DNA of 64,000 nt from Marinobacter salsuginis (GTDB taxonomy: Bacteria > Pseudomonadota > Gammaproteobacteria > Pseudomonadales > Oleiphilaceae): positions 128,074-192,073 of the forward strand of contig NZ_BGZH01000004.1 in the NCBI RefSeq assembly GCF_009617755.1, read 5' to 3'. The notes under the pieces are model-generated. The model was not told the DNA's origin. It saw nothing but the letters and a program-made list of their open reading frames with translations, and ran no database searches. The position numbers and the translations under genes are program-made. Positions 50,922-58,520 of the stretch are shown here, piece after piece (position 1 is the first letter of the stretch; each line of letters starts with the position of its first letter).

Positions 50922-51299
50922 TTACTTGAGCTCAACAGAAGCGCCTGCTTCCTCAAGCTTCTTCTTGGCTTCTTCAGCGTCGTCTTTGCTAGCGCCTTCC
51001 TTGATAACGGAAGGAGCGCTGTCGACCATTTCCTTAGCTTCTTTCAGACCCAGGCCGGTCAGTTCACGAACGGCCTTGATTACGTTTACTTTCTTCTCAC
51101 CAGGACCGGTAAGTACAACGTCAAACTCGGTCTGCTCTTCAGCAGCGGCTTCGCCACCACCAGCAGCGGCCGGAGCAGCGGCAACGGCTGCAGCGGCGGA
51201 TACACCGAATTTTTCTTCCATTGCTTCAACCAGCGCAACAACGTCCATTACGCTCATTTCAGCAATTGCGTTCAAAATGTCTTCGTTAGACAGAGCCAT
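50922..51299 (-). CDS. rplL: 50S ribosomal protein L7/L12
   Basis: The multi-copy stalk protein that recruits translation GTPases (125 aa). The N-terminal dimer domain [20 protein letters not shown], an Ala-rich hinge ([19 protein letters not shown]) and the C-terminal domain [20 protein letters not shown] are all present. It lies 40 bases after rplJ. Confidence 0.98.
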   Translation of the reverse strand: MALSNEDILNAIAEMSVMDVVALVEAMEEKFGVSAAAAVAAAPAAAGGGEAAAEEQTEFDVVLTGPGEKKVNVIKAVRELTGLGLKEAKEMVDSAPSVIKEGASKDDAEEAKKKLEEAGASVELK

Positions 51300-51339
51300 G
51301 ACTTTCTCCCAAAAATATAAAAAATGGTGTTCAACAGAA

Positions 51340-51870
51340 TCAAGCAGCTTCTTGCTTCTGGTCGCGAACTGCCGCTACAGCACGAGTCACTTTCGAAGGA
51401 ACTTCGTTCAGTGTCCGTGCCAGCTTGGTGATCGGTGCCTGTGTTACAGCGGCCAGCATTGTCAGCGCTTCGTGACGTGTTGGCAGCTTGGCAAGACGGT
51501 CGATCTGGTCTGCACCCATCAGCTCTCCGCCGACGGCCAGGCCTTTAATCTCGAACGCTTCTTTCTCTTTGGCAAAATCCTTCAGCAGACGCGCTGCCGC
51601 GCCCGGATCTTCCATAGAGAATGCCAGAATGGTCGGACCAACCAGGGCTTCGTCGATGCACTCGAACTCGGTACCACGAATCGCGATCTTGGCGAGGTTG
51701 TTACGAACAACCTTCAGACGCACGTTTTCGGCACGAGCCTTGGCACGAAGCGCCGTCATGTCACCAGAGGTAACACCACGGTAGTCAGCCATAACCACAG
51801 ACAGAGCACCACCGGCAGTCTCGTTGACTTCAGCGACGATCGCTTTCTTGTCTTCGAGTCTAATTGCCAC
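51340..51870 (-). CDS. rplJ: 50S ribosomal protein L10
   Basis: The stalk base that anchors L7/L12 dimers (176 aa). The start is taken as GTG at 51870 (reading [20 protein letters not shown]) because AGGAGA lies 7 bases upstream and the family starts there; the frame is open to 51915. [20 protein letters not shown] and [19 protein letters not shown] are diagnostic. A long structured leader precedes it. In E. coli the L10-L12 complex represses this mRNA. Confidence 0.96.
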   Translation of the reverse strand: MAIRLEDKKAIVAEVNETAGGALSVVMADYRGVTSGDMTALRAKARAENVRLKVVRNNLAKIAIRGTEFECIDEALVGPTILAFSMEDPGAAARLLKDFAKEKEAFEIKGLAVGGELMGADQIDRLAKLPTRHEALTMLAAVTQAPITKLARTLNEVPSKVTRAVAAVRDQKQEAA

Positions 51871-52080
51871 TGGATTTCTCCTCGATTTCGCCGGGTCTTC
51901 CCGGCAAACCCACATATACCCCTCGCGGGGCTCCTAACGGTGTTTGGGTTCAGAGAGAACGTCTTCACACCGTCTGCGCAGGCGTTGCTTTAACCCTTGT
52001 GACCCTCTGCATGCAGAGGGTCTCGGGGGCCTGCGGTCTTTGACAGCCTTGGCTTCCGCCCAGACTACAAAGCAACCATC
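51871..52080 (-). ncRNA. L10 leader: cis-regulatory region of rplJL
   Basis: The 220-base rplA-rplJ gap is rich in hairpins on the minus strand: a perfect 20-base palindrome ACCCTCTGCATGCAGAGGGT (52002-52021), CCCCGCGAGGGG (51919-51930), and GCCGGG-AAGA-CCCGGC (51890-51905) just before the ribosome binding site. The stretch GGCTGTCAAAGACCGCAGG also looks like conserved pseudomonad-type leader sequence (from memory). Position and folding fit the autoregulatory L10 leader. Confidence 0.6.
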
Positions 52081-52090
52081 GATCAAAGAA

Positions 52091-52789
52091 TCAAATAGCG
52101 AGACCGCTCTGATCGATAGTCAGGCCAGGACCCATAGTCGAGGACATGGTGATCTTCTTGAGATACACACCTTTCGCCGACGAGGGCTTGGCCTTTTTCA
52201 GATCTGCCACCAGAGCCTCAAGGTTTTCCTTGATGTTCTGGGCAGAGAATTCAACGTTACCCAGCGGAGCGTGGATAATGCCGTTTTTGTCGGTACGGTA
52301 ACGAACCTGACCAGCCTTGGCGTTTTTGACCGCGGTCTCAACGTCAGGGGTCACGGTGCCGACCTTCGGGTTCGGCATCAGGCCACGGGGACCAAGGATC
52401 TGGCCCAGCTGACCAACAACACGCATGGCATCCGGAGTGGCGATAACCACGTCGAAATCCATGTTGCCTTTTTTCACTTCATCCGCCAGATCGTCCATAC
52501 CGACAACGTCTGCACCAGCAGCGGTTGCTTTTTCGGCATTGGCGCCCTGGGTGAACACAGCAACACGAACGGTTTTGCCGGTACCGTGCGGCAGCACGGT
52601 GCTGCTACGGACAACCTGATCGGATTTACGCGCGTCAACGCCCAGGTTGACGGCCACGTCGACAGACTCTTTGAATTTCACGTTCTGGCCCAGTTCGACC
52701 AGCAGTGCAACTGCCTCGTCAACCGAGTAAGAGCGAGTAGAGTCTACCTTTTCACGAATAAGCTTCTGACGCTTGCTCAGCTTTGCCAT
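52091..52789 (-). CDS. rplA: 50S ribosomal protein L1
   Basis: The mobile L1-stalk protein that helps release deacylated tRNA (232 aa); in E. coli also repressor of the rplKA m[43 protein letters not shown] and [20 protein letters not shown] are diagnostic. It starts one base after rplK. Confidence 0.98.
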   Translation of the reverse strand: MAKLSKRQKLIREKVDSTRSYSVDEAVALLVELGQNVKFKESVDVAVNLGVDARKSDQVVRSSTVLPHGTGKTVRVAVFTQGANAEKATAAGADVVGMDDLADEVKKGNMDFDVVIATPDAMRVVGQLGQILGPRGLMPNPKVGTVTPDVETAVKNAKAGQVRYRTDKNGIIHAPLGNVEFSAQNIKENLEALVADLKKAKPSSAKGVYLKKITMSSTMGPGLTIDQSGLAI

Positions 52790-52790
52790 G

Positions 52791-53222
52791 TTACAGGCCC
52801 TCCACGTTCAGGCCCATGCTGCGGGCGGTTCCTGCAATGGTACGCACCGCTGCGTCCATATCGGCAGCAGTCAGATCCGGCTCTTTGGTCTTGGCGATCT
52901 CTTCAAGCTGCTCGCGGGTCACGGTACCGACTTTCTCGGTGTTCGGACGACCAGAGCCGCTCTTGATACCAGCAGCCTTCAAAAGAAGAACCGGTGCAGG
53001 CGGGGTCTTGGTAATAAAGGTAAAGCTACGATCACTGTAGACGGTGATCACAGTTGGAATCGGCAGACCAGGCTCCATGTCCTGGGTCTGGGCGTTGAAC
53101 GCCTTACAGAATTCCATGATGTTTACGCCGCGCTGACCCAGTGCAGGACCAACGGGGGGACTCGGGTTGGCCTTACCGGCAGCAACCTGAAGCTTGATGT
53201 ACGCTTCAATTTTCTTTGCCAT
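52791..53222 (-). CDS. rplK: 50S ribosomal protein L11
   Basis: A GTPase-centre protein, needed for RelA activation and the target region of thiostrepton (143 aa). [39 protein letters not shown] and [20 protein letters not shown] are diagnostic. AGGAGA precedes the ATG, and a possible L1 operator lies in the leader. Confidence 0.98.
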   Translation of the reverse strand: MAKKIEAYIKLQVAAGKANPSPPVGPALGQRGVNIMEFCKAFNAQTQDMEPGLPIPTVITVYSDRSFTFITKTPPAPVLLLKAAGIKSGSGRPNTEKVGTVTREQLEEIAKTKEPDLTAADMDAAVRTIAGTARSMGLNVEGL

Positions 53223-53236
53223 GATAGATCTCCTAT

Positions 53237-53261
53237 GGGTTCAAACGCCTTTCGGCTCCCC
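53237..53261 (-). promoter_or_regulatory. Possible L1-binding operator in the rplK leader
   Basis: On the minus strand GGGGAGCCGAAAGGCGTTTG continues to AACCC. It can fold as GCC-GAAA-GGC with an outer GGG/CCC and an asymmetric internal loop, like the L1 site of 23S rRNA and E. coli rplK mRNA. Its 3' side adjoins the AGGAGA ribosome binding site of rplK. Confidence 0.45.
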
Positions 53262-53289
53262 GGTTATTACAACTGCCAAGAGCAGACAC

Positions 53290-53322
53290 AAAAAGCCCGC
53301 GTCGCTTGAGCGCGCGAGCTTT
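53290..53322 (-). terminator. Rho-independent terminator of nusG
   Basis: A 10-bp stem with one G-U pair (53292-53301 with 53313-53322, 11-base loop) is followed on the minus strand by TTTTTGTG, 18 bases after the nusG stop. It would separate secE-nusG from rplKA. Confidence 0.78.
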
Positions 53323-53340
53323 CAGATTCCTCGTTGCCGG

Positions 53341-53874
53341 TCAGTCCTTCTCGACCTGCCCAAACTCCAACTCTACCGGAGTTGAACGCCCGAAAATCAG
53401 AACAGCAACTTTGACTCGACTCTTGTCGTAGTCAACTTCTTCAACCACGCCATTGAAGTCCGCAAACGGCCCTTCAATAACACGAACAATCTCACCCGGC
53501 TCGAATAGAGTCTTCGGCTTGGGCTTGTCAGCGCCACTCTCTACCCGACGCAGGATTGCTTCCGCTTCCTTTTCGGTGATTGGCGCAGGCTTATCCTTGG
53601 TACCACCAATGAAGCCAAGGACGCGCGGAGTATTCTTTACAAGGTGCCACGTCGCGTCGTCCATTTCCATCTGGACCAGTACGTACCCGGGATAGAACTT
53701 GCGCTCACTCTTGCGCTTCTTTCCCTCTCGCATCTCAACGACTTCCTCGGTCGGAACCAGGATTTCGCCGAAACGGTCTTCCATCTCGTGCAGCGCAACG
53801 CGCTCCTTGAGAGTGCGCATTACCTGCTTTTCGAAGCCAGAATACGCATGAACGACGTACCAGCGCTTAGCCAT
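53341..53874 (-). CDS. nusG: Transcription termination/antitermination protein NusG
   Basis: The Spt5 homologue that speeds elongation, works with Rho and couples to S10 (177 aa). The NGN domain has [20 protein letters not shown] and [20 protein letters not shown]; the KOW domain has [20 protein letters not shown]. It follows secE by 12 bases. Confidence 0.98.
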   Translation of the reverse strand: MAKRWYVVHAYSGFEKQVMRTLKERVALHEMEDRFGEILVPTEEVVEMREGKKRKSERKFYPGYVLVQMEMDDATWHLVKNTPRVLGFIGGTKDKPAPITEKEAEAILRRVESGADKPKPKTLFEPGEIVRVIEGPFADFNGVVEEVDYDKSRVKVAVLIFGRSTPVELEFGQVEKD

Positions 53875-53886
53875 TGCCCACTCCTG

Positions 53887-54255
53887 TTAACCGATAAACC
53901 CGGCGACCAGCCAGCTGATCAGCGAGTCCATACCCCACAACAAAAGCGCCACAACCAGCACAAACACCACAACAATCGCTGTCGTCTGCACGAGCTCGGG
54001 CCTGGTGGGCCATACCACTTTCCGGATCTCTACTCTCGCTTCCTTCAGCAGCGTCGCGAAACGACGACCGCGGTCGGTCTGGAGGGCAACAAGCGCCGCC
54101 ACAATGGCGAGACCTACAAGAGCCAGAACCCGATACAGCAGAGACTCGGCACTAAAATACTGATTCCCCACCACACCGATGGCGATCAGAACGAAAACAA
54201 CCAGCCACTTCAGGAAATCGAAACGGCTGGCTGACTGAACGGCTTTTGACTCCAT
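53887..54255 (-). CDS. secE: Protein translocase subunit SecE
   Basis: The clamp subunit of the Sec translocon (122 aa), three membrane helices as in E. coli: FLKWLVVFVLIAIGVVGNQY, VLALVGLAIVAALVALQ, and the conserved C-terminal part EARVEIRKVVWPTRPELVQT plus helix. The ATG at 54255 (MESKAVQ) is the family start; in-frame codons to 54318 run into tRNA-Trp and are rejected. Confidence 0.97.
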   Translation of the reverse strand: MESKAVQSASRFDFLKWLVVFVLIAIGVVGNQYFSAESLLYRVLALVGLAIVAALVALQTDRGRRFATLLKEARVEIRKVVWPTRPELVQTTAIVVVFVLVVALLLWGMDSLISWLVAGFIG

Positions 54256-54288
54256 AGGAATCAACTTATGTATCCGGATGTTAAAAAA

Positions 54289-54364
<76 letters not shown>

Positions 54365-54401
54365 GCACCGAAACAACTCAGCGCACTTACTCTCGAGTCA
54401 A

Positions 54402-55598
54402 TTACTCGATGATCTTGGAGACTACACCGGCACCAACGGTACGGCCGCCTTCACGAATCGCGAAGCGCAGGCCATCTTCCATGGCGATCGGAGCAATCAG
54501 GGTAACACTCATCTTGACGTTGTCACCCGGCATAACCATTTCCACACCTTCCGGCAGTTCGCAAGAACCGGTTACGTCGGTAGTACGGAAGTAGAACTGC
54601 GGACGGTAGCCCTTGAAGAACGGGGTATGACGACCACCTTCTTCTTTGGACAGTACATACACTTCGCACTCGAACTTGGTGTGCGGAGTGATGGAACCCG
54701 GAACCGCCAGAACCTGACCACGCTCAACGTCGTCACGCTTGGTACCACGCAGCAGCGCACCAATGTTCTCACCAGCACGGCCTTCGTCCAGCAGCTTGCG
54801 GAACATCTCAACACCGGTGCAGGTGGTCTTCTGGGTATCACGAATACCAACGATCTCAACTTCATCACCGGTCTTCAGGATGCCACGCTCAACACGGCCT
54901 GTTACAACAGTACCACGACCGGAGATGGAGAAGACGTCCTCGATTGGCATCAGGAACGGCTGATCAATCGCACGCTCCGGCTCAGGGATGTAGTCATCCA
55001 GAGCTTCTACCAGCTTCTTGACAGCGGTAGTACCCATCTCGTTGTCATCCTTGCCTTCCAGCGCCATCAGCGCGGAACCAGTGATGATCGGAGTGTCGTC
55101 GCCCGGGAAGTCGTACTGGCTCAGCAGATCACGAACTTCCATTTCGACCAGCTCGAGCAGTTCTTCATCGTCTACCATGTCCGCTTTGTTCAGGAACACA
55201 ACGATGTAAGGTACGCCAACCTGACGAGACAGCAGGATGTGCTCACGAGTCTGCGGCATGGGGCCGTCAGCTGCGGAGCAAACCAGGATCGCGCCGTCCA
55301 TCTGAGCCGCACCAGTGATCATGTTCTTAACATAGTCAGCGTGGCCCGGGCAGTCTACGTGAGCGTAGTGACGGGTCGGTGAATCGTACTCAACGTGGGA
55401 GGTGGCGATGGTGATACCACGCGCACGCTCTTCCGGTGCGTTATCGATCTGGTCAAAGGCACGACTCTCACCGGTACCGAACACTTCGTGACATACACGA
55501 GTCAGCGCTGCGGTCAGAGTGGTCTTACCATGGTCAACGTGACCAATGGTGCCCACGTTCAAGTGCGGCTTATTACGTTCAAACTTAGACTTAGACAT
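54402..55598 (-). CDS. tufB: Elongation factor Tu, copy B
   Basis: The second EF-Tu gene (398 aa), with all GTPase motifs. It is placed after four tRNA genes as in E. coli tufB. The ATG at 55598 gives [14 protein letters not shown], with GGGAGAT upstream; a start at 55619 is not family-like. Residues 59-239 and 257-398 are identical to copy A. Their DNA in the same regions is also almost identical, which suggests gene conversion. Confidence 0.98.
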   Translation of the reverse strand: MSKSKFERNKPHLNVGTIGHVDHGKTTLTAALTRVCHEVFGTGESRAFDQIDNAPEERARGITIATSHVEYDSPTRHYAHVDCPGHADYVKNMITGAAQMDGAILVCSAADGPMPQTREHILLSRQVGVPYIVVFLNKADMVDDEELLELVEMEVRDLLSQYDFPGDDTPIITGSALMALEGKDDNEMGTTAVKKLVEALDDYIPEPERAIDQPFLMPIEDVFSISGRGTVVTGRVERGILKTGDEVEIVGIRDTQKTTCTGVEMFRKLLDEGRAGENIGALLRGTKRDDVERGQVLAVPGSITPHTKFECEVYVLSKEEGGRHTPFFKGYRPQFYFRTTDVTGSCELPEGVEMVMPGDNVKMSVTLIAPIAMEDGLRFAIREGGRTVGAGVVSKIIE

Positions 55599-55649
55599 TT
55601 GACCAATCTCCCTAATCAACCAGGATCGTGACGTTGACCGGATAAATAA

Positions 55650-55725
55650 TGGAGCTCATGGGCGGATTTGAACCGCCGACCTCACCCTTACCAAGGGTGT
55701 GCTCTACCAACTGAGCTACATGAGC
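55650..55725 (-). tRNA. tRNA-Thr (GGT)
   Basis: A 76-base cloverleaf starting GCTCATGTAGCTCAGTTGG, with anticodon loop TTGGTAA (anticodon GGT), T-loop TTCAAAT and encoded CCA. It lies just ahead of tufB, equivalent to E. coli thrT. Confidence 0.97.
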
Positions 55726-55739
55726 ATTACAAAACAAAT

Positions 55740-55814
<75 letters not shown>

Positions 55815-55825
55815 GAGCAATTTAG

Positions 55826-55910
55826 TGGTGGAGGGGGCAGGATTCGAACCTGCGAAGGCGATGCCGTCAGATTTACAGTCTGATCCCTTTGGCCACTCGG
55901 GAACCCCTCC
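55826..55910 (-). tRNA. tRNA-Tyr (GTA)
   Basis: An 85-base class II tRNA with long variable arm, starting GGAGGGGTTCCCGAGTGGCC, with anticodon loop CTGTAAA (anticodon GTA) and encoded CCA. Equivalent to E. coli tyrU. Confidence 0.97.
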
Positions 55911-55949
55911 GAGTCGGACCTGCTTACGCAAATCCGTCAAAACTTAAAG

Positions 55950-56025
55950 TGGAGCTGGCGGACGGAATCGAACCCCCGACCTGCTGATTACAAGTCAGCT
56001 GCTCTACCAACTGAGCTACGCCAGC
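55950..56025 (-). tRNA. tRNA-Thr (TGT)
   Basis: A 76-base cloverleaf starting GCTGGCGTAGCTCAGTTGG, with anticodon loop CTTGTAA (anticodon TGT), T-loop TTCGATT and encoded CCA. First gene of the tRNA-tufB unit, equivalent to E. coli thrU. Confidence 0.97.
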
Positions 56026-56053
56026 TCACATTCGCCTCGTCAGCGAGGGCGGT

Positions 56054-56082
56054 ATACTACGGATTTTTTTCTGGCGTTGCAA
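56054..56082 (-). promoter_or_regulatory. Sigma-70 promoter of the tRNA-tufB unit
   Basis: On the minus strand TTGCAA (56077-56082) lies 17 bases from TAGTAT (56054-56059), followed by ACCGCCCTCGC, a GC-rich discriminator. The first tRNA starts 28 bases beyond the -10. Most of the promoter, including three bases of the -10, lies inside the 3' end of the SPOR-like gene. Confidence 0.72.
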
Positions 56083-56725
56083 CACCTTCACAAGGCCTGA
56101 TTTCAACGAAATCGAAATTGCTGCCGTAATCCGCTTTCACCGCCTGAACCAGTTCTTCAGCGAGTTCCGGTTCCGCCTCAAAAGAGAGCGCGTAGCTTAT
56201 CTGATTTCGGGGGAAGTTGACCAGTACCGCATTAAGATTCTGACGTTTTTTTTCTTCCAGCACGGATATTGCAGATTCCCTGGACTCGAATAGCCCCAGG
56301 GAGATCGCATTGCGGTTCTCGCCCTCGGTGACCAGATAGGAATCAATCCCCTGGCGCTGAATGTCACGGAATTGGCGCAACGCCACGGCTTCAGGTTGGG
56401 GCGGGATGAGGACCCAGTGCAAGGGCGGCAACTCTCGCTCGACTTCCTCGACCTTGAAGCCGGCTTCCTCGGCAAGGGGCTGCTTGGCCACTAGCCTTCG
56501 CGCACGCTCCGCGGTTTCGATCCATCCAAGGCGCACACAAGACGAGTCATAGCGCCCTGACGGTATCGCCACCGCATCATTACGAGGATCCGGAGACTTC
56601 AGGCTGGCCACCCGCGGCAAGCTACCACTGGCAACTTTGGCCATTCCGCCGGATGGACCGACGAAGTCTGGCAGGTAATAGATGCCAATACTGACCAGCA
56701 CCAGCACCAGTGCCAACCACCTCAT
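56057..56725 (-). CDS. SPOR-like domain protein
   Basis: A membrane-anchored protein (222 aa) with one N-terminal helix (MRWLALVLVLVSIGIYYL) and a periplasmic part. Residues about 105-175 (ALRQFRDIQRQGIDSYLVTE, then ISLGLFESRESAISVLEEKK) resemble a SPOR fold, which binds septal peptidoglycan in characterised members. Binding is not certain here because the match is by eye. It overlaps coaX by ATGA, so birA-coaX-this gene is probably one operon. The same neighbour occurs in Pseudomonas genomes (from memory). Confidence 0.72.
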   Translation of the reverse strand: MRWLALVLVLVSIGIYYLPDFVGPSGGMAKVASGSLPRVASLKSPDPRNDAVAIPSGRYDSSCVRLGWIETAERARRLVAKQPLAEEAGFKVEEVERELPPLHWVLIPPQPEAVALRQFRDIQRQGIDSYLVTEGENRNAISLGLFESRESAISVLEEKKRQNLNAVLVNFPRNQISYALSFEAEPELAEELVQAVKADYGSNFDFVEIRPCEGVATPEKNP

Positions 56726-57456
56726 TCTGACGAGTCCTCGGCATGAATCGCACGCAGGCCGCTCAACACCAGGTCGGGCCGATGGGTACCAGGCAGCCCA
56801 AGGCCAAGCAGGCGATTCGCATCACCGCCAGTCACCAACAGATCAGACAGCCCGTGCTTTTGGGCGTCAGTGATAACACGCTCGATCATGGCACCGGAAA
56901 GCCAGGCAAGACCATGGTTCACGCATTCCCCGGTATTCCGTCCCGGGTCTGTCGCCAATCCCTGATCAGGGTCGAACCAGATTCGCGCCGCGTCCGTCCT
57001 GAGACTCCGCAGCATCATTTGCAACCCCGGAAGGATATACCCACCGAGATGCTGGCCACTCGTATCCACATAGTCGATGGTAACCGCACTGCCGGCATCC
57101 ACCACCACGAAGCCCTGCTTGTGATCGAGCCAGGCGCCATACATTGCGTGCCAACGATCTGCCCCCATTCTCGATACATCCTGGTAGGCGTTTACAAGTC
57201 CGTTACGGGACTGCTCGGACCAGTAGAACTTCACCGGCGCCGAACAGAGCTTTGCAAGTGAATCCATCAGATGAGTGCGCCTTTCTTCGGAAGCAACGGT
57301 GGATATGGCAACACCCCTTACCTGCCTTATGAGCTCTCCTGCTGAGCTCAAAGGGTTCTCATCTTCCAGTGATCCGGTGCCTGTTGCCAGAATGCAATCC
57401 CGGTCATCCAGACACCACTTCAACCGGGTATTGCCTGCATCAATAAAAAGCTTCAT
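56722..57456 (-). CDS. coaX: Type III pantothenate kinase
   Basis: Phosphorylates pantothenate in the first step of coenzyme A synthesis (244 aa). The ASKHA-fold phosphate motifs are MKLFIDAGNTRLKW (P-loop strand), SRMGADRWHAMYGA and FVVVDAGSAVTIDYVD with GGYILPGLQMMLRSL. It overlaps birA (ATGA at 57453-57456) and the SPOR gene (ATGA at 56722-56725). This birA-coaX pairing is common in pseudomonads. Confidence 0.94.
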   Translation of the reverse strand: MKLFIDAGNTRLKWCLDDRDCILATGTGSLEDENPLSSAGELIRQVRGVAISTVASEERRTHLMDSLAKLCSAPVKFYWSEQSRNGLVNAYQDVSRMGADRWHAMYGAWLDHKQGFVVVDAGSAVTIDYVDTSGQHLGGYILPGLQMMLRSLRTDAARIWFDPDQGLATDPGRNTGECVNHGLAWLSGAMIERVITDAQKHGLSDLLVTGGDANRLLGLGLPGTHRPDLVLSGLRAIHAEDSSE

Positions 57457-58427
57457 GACACCACTCGCAGACTGATTTCCCCTGCGCGTACCGGAACAGT
57501 CCCGGTTTGGGTCCGTATCTGGTAGTTTCCGGCGTCATCGATACCACAGCCGACGCCTTCAACATCACCACCCCGAGCCTGAAGCGGCTTCCCCATAAAG
57601 ATATCCCTTCGCTGCCAGGGCTCGCGGAAATCCGCGAAACCGACATCCGAAAACAGGGGCACCGCATCCAGAACCGCATCGATAATGGCGCCGGCAATCT
57701 GATTCCGCGACCAGTCGACGTTCGGGCATACCCTGGCAAGACTGCTCCAGGGCTGATCGACACCCTCGGCCCGGGACATGTGAACGTTCAGACCAATGCC
57801 GGCAATCACTTGCACAACGCCCTCTTCGAGTTCGCCCTGCAGCTCCACGAGAATGCCGCCAAGCTTTCCGTCGGGCAGAAAAATATCGTTCGGCCATTTG
57901 AGCCCCACCTCGGGCACTCCCAGTCGCTCCAGGGCATTGGCCACCGCAACCCCCAGTACGAGACTCAATCCGTCCAGTACCCCGAAACCACCGTGAAACG
58001 TCAGGCCCATGCTCAGATACAGGTTTTCACCCCGAGGGCTCTGCCACACACGTCCACGTCGCCCGCGCCCGGAGGTCTGGCAGTCGGCCATGACCACCGG
58101 AATACCCCGGGTACCGGCCGTGATCTGTCGGATCACTTCGGCATTGGTCGAATCCACTTCATCAAGCACGGTCAGCGCCAGTTCCTCTTCCCGGCCCGAG
58201 GCAATTCCATCAAGCACTGCCGCAGGGTCGAGCAAGTCGACCCGGGACACCAGTTGGTAGCCGCGCCCACGGATCGTGGCAATATCCGCACCTTCGTCCA
58301 TTGCGCGACGGATCTGTTTCCAGATTGCCGTGCGACTGACCCCGAGTTTTTCGGCCAACGCAGCTCCCGAATGGACCTGTCCGTCACTGAGCAGCTCTAT
58401 AAGTGCCTTGGATTTCATTACACGCAT
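57453..58427 (-). CDS. birA: Biotin-[acetyl-CoA-carboxylase] ligase / biotin operon repressor
   Basis: Attaches biotin to BCCP and can repress biotin genes (324 aa). The N-terminal winged helix (KSKALIELLSDGQVHSGAAL, then GVSRTAIWKQI) marks a class II, DNA-binding BirA. The ligase domain has the biotin/ATP loop SGRGRRGRVWQSPRGENLYL and KWPNDIF; the C-terminal SH3-like domain ends with GEISLRVV. ATG at 58418 (MKSKAL) is an alternative start; neither has a strong ribosome binding site. Confidence 0.95.
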   Translation of the reverse strand: MRVMKSKALIELLSDGQVHSGAALAEKLGVSRTAIWKQIRRAMDEGADIATIRGRGYQLVSRVDLLDPAAVLDGIASGREEELALTVLDEVDSTNAEVIRQITAGTRGIPVVMADCQTSGRGRRGRVWQSPRGENLYLSMGLTFHGGFGVLDGLSLVLGVAVANALERLGVPEVGLKWPNDIFLPDGKLGGILVELQGELEEGVVQVIAGIGLNVHMSRAEGVDQPWSSLARVCPNVDWSRNQIAGAIIDAVLDAVPLFSDVGFADFREPWQRRDIFMGKPLQARGGDVEGVGCGIDDAGNYQIRTQTGTVPVRAGEISLRVVS

Positions 58428-58468
58428 CCAGCCATGAGAGTGGGTAAGGCCGGATTAAACACCAGGGG

Positions 58469-58517
58469 AAGGAAAAAGACAAAGTCGGCAGCCTGCCTTT
58501 GCGAATTGGCTGCCGAC
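58469..58517 (-). terminator. Rho-independent terminator of the Fil-like operon
   Basis: A 10-bp stem GTCGGCAGCC/GGCTGCCGAC (58484-58493 with 58508-58517, 14-base loop) is followed on the minus strand by TTTGTCTTTTTCC, four bases after the last gene of the operon. It separates that operon from birA. Confidence 0.82.
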
Positions 58518-58520
58518 AGA

